This document shows, one piece after another, positions 5,713 to 8,974 of a stretch of 8,974 bases of DNA. A model generated the notes under the pieces. That model did not search any database and was not told the origin of the DNA. It worked only from the letters and a program-made list of their open reading frames with translations. Position 1 is the first letter of the stretch; the number at the start of each line of letters is the position of its first letter. This DNA comes from Chloroflexota bacterium (lineage in GTDB: Bacteria > Chloroflexota > FW602-bin22 > JAMCYS01). The translations under genes and the position numbers were made by a program. The DNA lies in contig JAJZQK010000098.1 in the NCBI GenBank assembly GCA_021847625.1, forward strand, positions 1 to 8,974, read 5' to 3'.

Positions 5713-6378
5713 ATGGAGATTAAGATGGGAACAAATATTCTAGCGGCCAATGAGGCCATTGCCGCCGAGAACAGGGAAGCGTTCTGCAAGAACGGCAGCT
5801 ACGCGGTGAACCTCGTGAGCTCACCGGGTTCCGGTAAGACGACTCTGCTGGAGCGCACGATCGAGGCTCTGAAGGAACGGCTTTCTATGGGCGTTATCGA
5901 GGGGGACATCGCAACCTCGGCCGACGCCGACCGCATTCGCCAGCACGGCATTCCCGCCGTTCAGATCAACACCGGCGGCGGTTGCCATTTGGACGCGTTT
6001 ATGGTCAGCAAGGCCTTGGCTGCGCTCGACCTGGCCATGCTTGACCTCGTGCTGATCGAGAACGTCGGCAACCTGGTCTGCCCGGCGGCGTTCGACCTGG
6101 GCGAGGCGGCCAAGATCGCCATCGTCAGCGTGACGGAGGGGGACGATAAGCCGCTGAAGTACCCTGCCCTCTTTCGCGGGGCGGAGGCCTTCGTCATAAA
6201 CAAGATCGACCTCGTGCCGTATACCGACTGCGACGTGAGCCAGCTGCGGGCGAACGGGCTGACAATCAACCCCAAGTTGCTCGTGTTCGAGACCTCCTGC
6301 CGCACGGGAGAGGGTCTAGGGGCTTGGTATGCTTGGCTGGAAGAGGGCGCCCGGGCCTGGATGAAGAACAATGGCTGA
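5713..6378 (+). CDS. hypB: HypB GTPase of nickel insertion, short form
   Basis: HypB is a SIMIBI-class GTPase that dimerises and, with HypA, drives nickel insertion into the hydrogenase large subunit. The 221-residue protein shows the Walker A loop SSPGSGKTT (36-44), IEGDIATSADADRI (62-75), the dimer-interface metal ligands C91-H92 and C123 (in ENVGNLVCP, 116-124), and the guanine-specificity NKID (163-166). It lacks both the N-terminal CxxCGC nickel site of the E. coli type and the His-rich stretch of rhizobial types, so it is the minimal GTPase form. I choose ATG 5713 because GGAGGT (5703-5708) lies just upstream. The frame is open back to 5644 but that part overlaps the end of hypD. The gap to hypD is 11 bases, and the end overlaps hypE by 8. 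Confidence 0.96.
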   Translation: MEIKMGTNILAANEAIAAENREAFCKNGSYAVNLVSSPGSGKTTLLERTIEALKERLSMGVIEGDIATSADADRIRQHGIPAVQINTGGGCHLDAFMVSKALAALDLAMLDLVLIENVGNLVCPAAFDLGEAAKIAIVSVTEGDDKPLKYPALFRGAEAFVINKIDLVPYTDCDVSQLRANGLTINPKLLVFETSCRTGEGLGAWYAWLEEGARAWMKNNG

Positions 6379-7378
6379 GGACCGGGTGCTCCTTGGGCAT
6401 GGCAGTGGGGGCCGGCTCAGCCACGATCTGATCCAGAAGGTATTCACGGCCCGTTTCGATAGCGCGGCCCTTCGCCAGCAGGATGACTCGGCGGTGCTCG
6501 ACTTGCCAGGGGGCAGGCTCGCTTTCACCACGGACTCCTACGTGGTGAAGCCGTTGTTCTTCCAGGGCGGCGACATCGGCAGGTTGGCGGTCTGTGGTAC
6601 CGTGAACGACCTGGCGATGGTGGGTGCGCTGGCGCAAGCCGTCTCGACCGGGTTCATCATCGAAGAGGGTTTTCCTGTTAGCGATCTGGAGCGGGTCGTG
6701 GCCAGCATGCGGGAGGCGGCCGACGAGGCCGGCGTGGAGGTCGTGACGGGCGATACAAAGGTCGTCGAGCGCGGCGGCGTCGACGGACTCTTCGTCAACA
6801 CCGCCGGCATCGGCCAGGTCGTCTCGGGCGCCGCCGTCTCCGGGCGTAACGCGCGGCCGGGGGACAAGATCATCGTCAGTGGCACGATCGGCGACCACGG
6901 CATTGCGGTGGTGAGCGCTCGCGAAGGCCTTTCCTTCACGACGAACGTGGTCAGCGACGTTGCTCCCCTCAACCACCTGGTGCAGGTGATGCTGGAGGTC
7001 GGGCAGGTGCACGCCCTGCGGGATCCGACCCGCGGCGGGCTGGCGACGACGCTGAACGAAATCGCCGCCCAGTCTGGCGTCGGCATGGCGTTGACAGAGT
7101 CCGCCCTGCCGGTGCGCAACGGCGTCCGGGCGGCCTGCGAGATGTTGGGCTTTGATCCCCTGTACGTCGCCAATGAGGGGAAACTAGTCGCCGTCGTCGC
7201 ACCCGAGGTGGCCGAGCAGATTGTCGACCGCATGCGGGCGACCCGCTATGGCGAGCAGGCCGTGGTGATCGGCGAGGTCACGTCCGGCCCGGCGGGAAGG
7301 GTGCTGATGCGCACGACCATCGGCGGCACCCGCGTCGTGGACATGCTCGCCGGAGAGCTGCTGCCGCGCATCTGCTAG
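6371..7378 (+). CDS. hypE: HypE, thiocarboxamide dehydratase of cyanide-ligand synthesis
   Basis: HypE receives a carbamoyl group from HypF on its C-terminal Cys and dehydrates it with ATP to a thiocyanate, the cyanide donor for HypC-HypD. The 335-residue protein ends exactly in LPRIC, the invariant PRxC tail, so Cys335 is intact. PurM/AIR-synthase-like nucleotide motifs are visible: LGHGSGGR (8-15), DDSAV (38-42), GTVNDLAMVGA (76-86), TGDTKVV (126-132) and RDPTRGGLATTLNEIA (217-232). The ATG lies within the last codons of hypB (8-base overlap), so expression should follow hypB by coupling. It is the last gene of the cluster. 83 bases separate it from dut, without a convincing terminator but with a new promoter. 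Cytoplasmic, working as a complex with HypF. Confidence 0.97.
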   Translation: MAEDRVLLGHGSGGRLSHDLIQKVFTARFDSAALRQQDDSAVLDLPGGRLAFTTDSYVVKPLFFQGGDIGRLAVCGTVNDLAMVGALAQAVSTGFIIEEGFPVSDLERVVASMREAADEAGVEVVTGDTKVVERGGVDGLFVNTAGIGQVVSGAAVSGRNARPGDKIIVSGTIGDHGIAVVSAREGLSFTTNVVSDVAPLNHLVQVMLEVGQVHALRDPTRGGLATTLNEIAAQSGVGMALTESALPVRNGVRAACEMLGFDPLYVANEGKLVAVVAPEVAEQIVDRMRATRYGEQAVVIGEVTSGPAGRVLMRTTIGGTRVVDMLAGELLPRIC

Positions 7379-7395
7379 GGGTCAGCCTGCTGAGC

Positions 7396-7424
7396 TTTCC
7401 AGCGCCTGGTCGATCTGCTATCAT
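7396..7424 (+). promoter_or_regulatory. Candidate promoter of dut
   Basis: TTTCCA (7396-7401, 4 of 6 to -35) and TATCAT (7419-7424, 5 of 6 to -10) are 17 bases apart. A TG at 7416-7417 gives an extended -10. The predicted start near 7431 leaves a leader of about 30 bases with an AAGGAG ribosome site. This suggests dut is not dependent on the hyp operon. Confidence 0.55.
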
Positions 7425-7461
7425 TCAAGGCACGTCTTATGTTGAAGGAGAGCATTCCGCC

Positions 7462-7881
7462 GTGCAGGTACCATTCGTTCGCTTCGACGCTTCCATGCCG
7501 GCCGTCTATCGGGCGTTTCCCACCGACGCTGGCGCGGACCTCTTCGTGGTGGAGGAGACCCCGCTGGCGCCACGCGAGACCAAGCGCGTGGCCCTGAACC
7601 TGGCCGTGGCCATTTCCGATGGCTACTATGGGATGATAAGTGGGCGCTCGAGCGTGGCTGCCCGCGGTATCCTTGTCCACGTCGGCACGGTGGACCAGGG
7701 CTACCGAGGGCAGTTGTTCCTGGCCGCGACGAACCTTACCGGCGAACCGCTGGTGATCCAACGCGGCGAACGGATTGGCCAGCTTATCATCATACCCTTC
7801 GTCGCCCCCGAGTTTGTTGAGGTGGGCACGCTCGAGGAGACCGAGCGGGCTGGCCGTGGCTGGGGCAGCACGGGGCGCTGA
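7462..7881 (+). CDS. dut: dUTP diphosphatase (trimeric dUTPase)
   Basis: dUTPase hydrolyses dUTP to dUMP and pyrophosphate, keeping uracil out of DNA and feeding dTMP synthesis. The 139-residue protein has the five trimeric-family motifs: DAGADL (22-27), GRSSVAARG (61-69), GTVDQGYRGQL (75-85, catalytic Asp78 and uracil-pocket Tyr81), GERIGQLII (102-110), and a C-terminal GRGWGSTGR (131-139). The last motif usually reads GGFGSTG. Here Trp135 takes the place of the aromatic residue that stacks on uracil, a modest variation. The start is GTG 7462. AAGGAG (7445-7450) lies 11 bases before it, slightly long, and no better in-frame start is present. dCTP deaminase is a related fold but the motif order here is that of dUTPase. 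It is probably a homotrimer in the cytoplasm. Confidence 0.93.
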   Translation: MQVPFVRFDASMPAVYRAFPTDAGADLFVVEETPLAPRETKRVALNLAVAISDGYYGMISGRSSVAARGILVHVGTVDQGYRGQLFLAATNLTGEPLVIQRGERIGQLIIIPFVAPEFVEVGTLEETERAGRGWGSTGR

Positions 7882-7898
7882 GAGGCATACTTGTTAGC

Positions 7899-7917
7899 CC
7901 TCCGGAGGCGGGCCCGC
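7899..7917. repeat. Overlapping GC palindromes after dut, possible weak terminator
   Basis: CCTCCGGAGG (7899-7908) and GCGGGCCCGC (7908-7917) are two perfect 10-base palindromes sharing one base. They begin 17 bases after the dut stop and end four bases before the lepB -35 candidate. As RNA they can form only tight or alternative hairpins (for example GCCC 7897-7900 with GGGC 7910-7913), and no U-tract follows. They may help end dut transcription or bind a dimeric protein. Both are inference. Confidence 0.3.
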
Positions 7918-7920
7918 TCG

Positions 7921-7950
7921 GTGGCATCGCTCCTGCTCTTATACTATAAT
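7921..7950 (+). promoter_or_regulatory. Candidate promoter of lepB
   Basis: A perfect TATAAT (7945-7950) is preceded, at 18 bases, by GTGGCA (7921-7926, 4 of 6 to -35). The predicted start near 7957 leaves a leader of about 24 bases containing GAGAGGA (7967-7973), which is seven bases before the lepB ATG. This is the clearest -10 box in the window. Confidence 0.6.
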
Positions 7951-7980
7951 GCTTGTGAACCCTTATGAGAGGAACCCGCA

Positions 7981-8586
7981 ATGAGAGCTGCCGCGCGTGA
8001 AGTGCTTGAGACCGTACTCCTTACCCTGCTCATTTTTCTGCTGGTGCGGGCAGTTGTACAGAACTTCAAGGTAGACGGGCACAGTATGGAGCCCACGCTG
8101 CAAGATGGTCAGTATCTCCTCATCAACAAAGCGGTCTACTGGCAGTTGGACCTAGCGCCGATTGCCAATCTACTACCCCAGCTCACAGACGGCGCTCAGT
8201 CGAAGGTCGACCTGTTTCACGAGCCAGGTCGGGGTGATATTATCGTCTTTCGCGCCCCGCAGAGCCCGGATCACGACTATATCAAGCGAGTCATTGGGCT
8301 ACCCGGGGAACGTGTGGAGATAAAGGGCGGCAAGGTATACGTCGACGGGCGCGCTCTGTCGGAGCCCTATATCTCTGATCCGCCCCTGTACGAAATGCCA
8401 CTCGTAACGGTGCCTGCCAATAGTTACTTTGTCCTGGGCGACCACCGCAACAACAGCAGCGACTCGCACGTGTGGGGCATGGTGCCGCGTGACAACATCA
8501 TTGGCTCGGCCTGGGTATCCTACTGGCCGCCCGCGCAGTGGGGACTGCTGTCGGGGGCTTCTCTGCGGGCCTCGGGGCAGTACTGA
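7981..8586 (+). CDS. lepB: Signal peptidase I
   Basis: This membrane-anchored Ser/Lys protease removes signal peptides from exported proteins. The 201-residue protein has one N-terminal transmembrane segment (about 8-27), then the catalytic Ser35 in VDGHSMEPTL (31-40). The general base is Lys102 in YIKRVIGLPGERV (100-112). Box E is GDHRNNSSDS (153-162), where family members more often have GDNRxxSxDSR; the usual Arg is His163 here. Between the Ser box and RGDIIVF (84-90) lies an extended segment (about residues 53-82, with WQLDLAPIANLLPQL) longer than in compact Gram-positive enzymes and possibly membrane-associating. There is a single anchor and the catalytic domain should face outward. The start is well placed seven bases after GAGAGGA. 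It has its own promoter candidate and faces the DUF212 gene tail to tail, with 14 bases between stop codons. Confidence 0.95.
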   Translation: MRAAAREVLETVLLTLLIFLLVRAVVQNFKVDGHSMEPTLQDGQYLLINKAVYWQLDLAPIANLLPQLTDGAQSKVDLFHEPGRGDIIVFRAPQSPDHDYIKRVIGLPGERVEIKGGKVYVDGRALSEPYISDPPLYEMPLVTVPANSYFVLGDHRNNSSDSHVWGMVPRDNIIGSAWVSYWPPAQWGLLSGASLRASGQY

Positions 8587-8594
8587 GGTCCTAA

Positions 8595-8610
8595 GGTCGG
8601 TTATCCGACC
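8595..8610. terminator. Small hairpin at the lepB / DUF212 convergence
   Basis: GGTCGG (8595-8600) pairs perfectly with CCGACC (8605-8610) across the loop TTAT. It lies nine bases beyond the lepB stop, and its loop and one arm include the stop codon and last codons of the opposing gene. There is no U-tract. Position between convergent genes suggests a shared terminator, but the stem is short. Confidence 0.4.
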
Positions 8611-8974
8611 CAGATTAGAGTAAACACCACTCCCAGAATGGCGCCGGCAATCACCTGAAGCGGCGTGTGCCCCACCAACTCGCGCAGCCTATCCTCGTTT
8701 ATCTGATGCCTCACAAGAAGCTCGTCCAACAGGCGATTCAACACCCTGGCGTGCGTACCCACAGTGCGACGTACCCCCGCCGCGTCGTACATGACGATGA
8801 TGGCGAAGATCGTGGACAGCCCGAATAGCGGCGATCCAACTCCGAGGTCGAAGGCAATCACCATCGTCACGGAGGCGACCAGGGCCGAGTGGGAGCTAGG
8901 CATTCCTCCGGCGGAGAACAGATGGGCCAGGTTCACTTTGCGCTCTAGCCATACGTTAATCAGGACTTTGAGCA
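8601..8974 (-). CDS. DUF212 / acid phosphatase-vanadium haloperoxidase-related membrane protein, 5' end cut
   Basis: This gene enters from the right edge. 123 codons plus TAA are visible and the true start lies beyond 8974. The frame is open through the boundary, where LKVLINVWLERKVNL matches the usual N-terminal part of the family, so only some 20-30 residues are probably missing. The signature FSAGGMPSSHSALVASVTM resembles the phosphatase motif of PAP2-type enzymes. It is followed by a hydrophobic segment with FGLSTIFAIIVMYDAAGVRR, then HARVLNRL, a polar stretch, GHTPLQVIAGAILG and a final hydrophobic run. Several membrane segments are therefore likely. The family (Bacillus YuiD type) has no firmly established reaction; a lipid- or polyprenyl-phosphate phosphatase is an inference from the motif. 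A GTG at 8936 is internal, not the start, because conserved sequence extends upstream of it. Confidence 0.9.
   Translation of the reverse strand, partial: LKVLINVWLERKVNLAHLFSAGGMPSSHSALVASVTMVIAFDLGVGSPLFGLSTIFAIIVMYDAAGVRRTVGTHARVLNRLLDELLVRHQINEDRLRELVGHTPLQVIAGAILGVVFTLIWVG

Noticed and set aside
7382..7393. TCAGC-CT-GCTGA inverted repeat just after hypE
   Set aside because: A two-base loop is too tight for a stable RNA hairpin and no T-run follows, so it is not counted as the hyp operon terminator.

Overview
The window is ordinary bacterial chromosome from a high-GC organism (roughly 60-65% G+C by eye, not computed). Genes are tightly packed, with Shine-Dalgarno (SD) sites and sigma-70-like promoters. 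The lineage cannot be fixed from sequence alone. The hypF-A-C-D-B-E cluster, RNHCP and DUF212 proteins and high GC would suit a Chloroflexota-type or related metagenomic bacterium, but that is only a guess. I see no mobile element, CRISPR array, tRNA or rRNA.

Left part (1-1680): a small zinc-ribbon-like RNHCP protein (182-580, +) converges on a single-domain cupin (677-1066, -), with a perfect 11-bp inverted repeat between them. Upstream of the cupin on the same strand is a 52-residue protein gene (1270-1428, -) that I do not recognise. It has a very good SD and, just ahead of it, a six-codon open frame with its own strong SD. A 248-base divergent spacer separates it from hypF and carries mutually exclusive hairpins and a dyad over the hypF -10 box.

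Centre (1677-7378, +): a complete, gapless operon for [NiFe]-hydrogenase maturation, hypF-hypA-hypC-hypD-hypB-hypE. HypF and HypE make the cyanide ligands from carbamoyl phosphate. HypC and HypD carry the iron and assemble Fe(CN)2CO. HypA and HypB insert nickel. Stop and start codons overlap or nearly touch at every junction, implying translational coupling. All key cysteines and nucleotide-binding motifs are intact. Neither hydrogenase structural genes nor the maturation endopeptidase are in view.

Right part (7380-8974): dut (dUTPase) and lepB (type I signal peptidase), each with its own readable promoter, followed tail-to-tail by a DUF212 membrane protein gene on the minus strand that runs off the window. 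A small GC-rich hairpin marks the lepB/DUF212 convergence.

I found no convincing undescribed system. The most worthwhile leads are the uncharacterised 52-residue gene and the structured leader between it and hypF.
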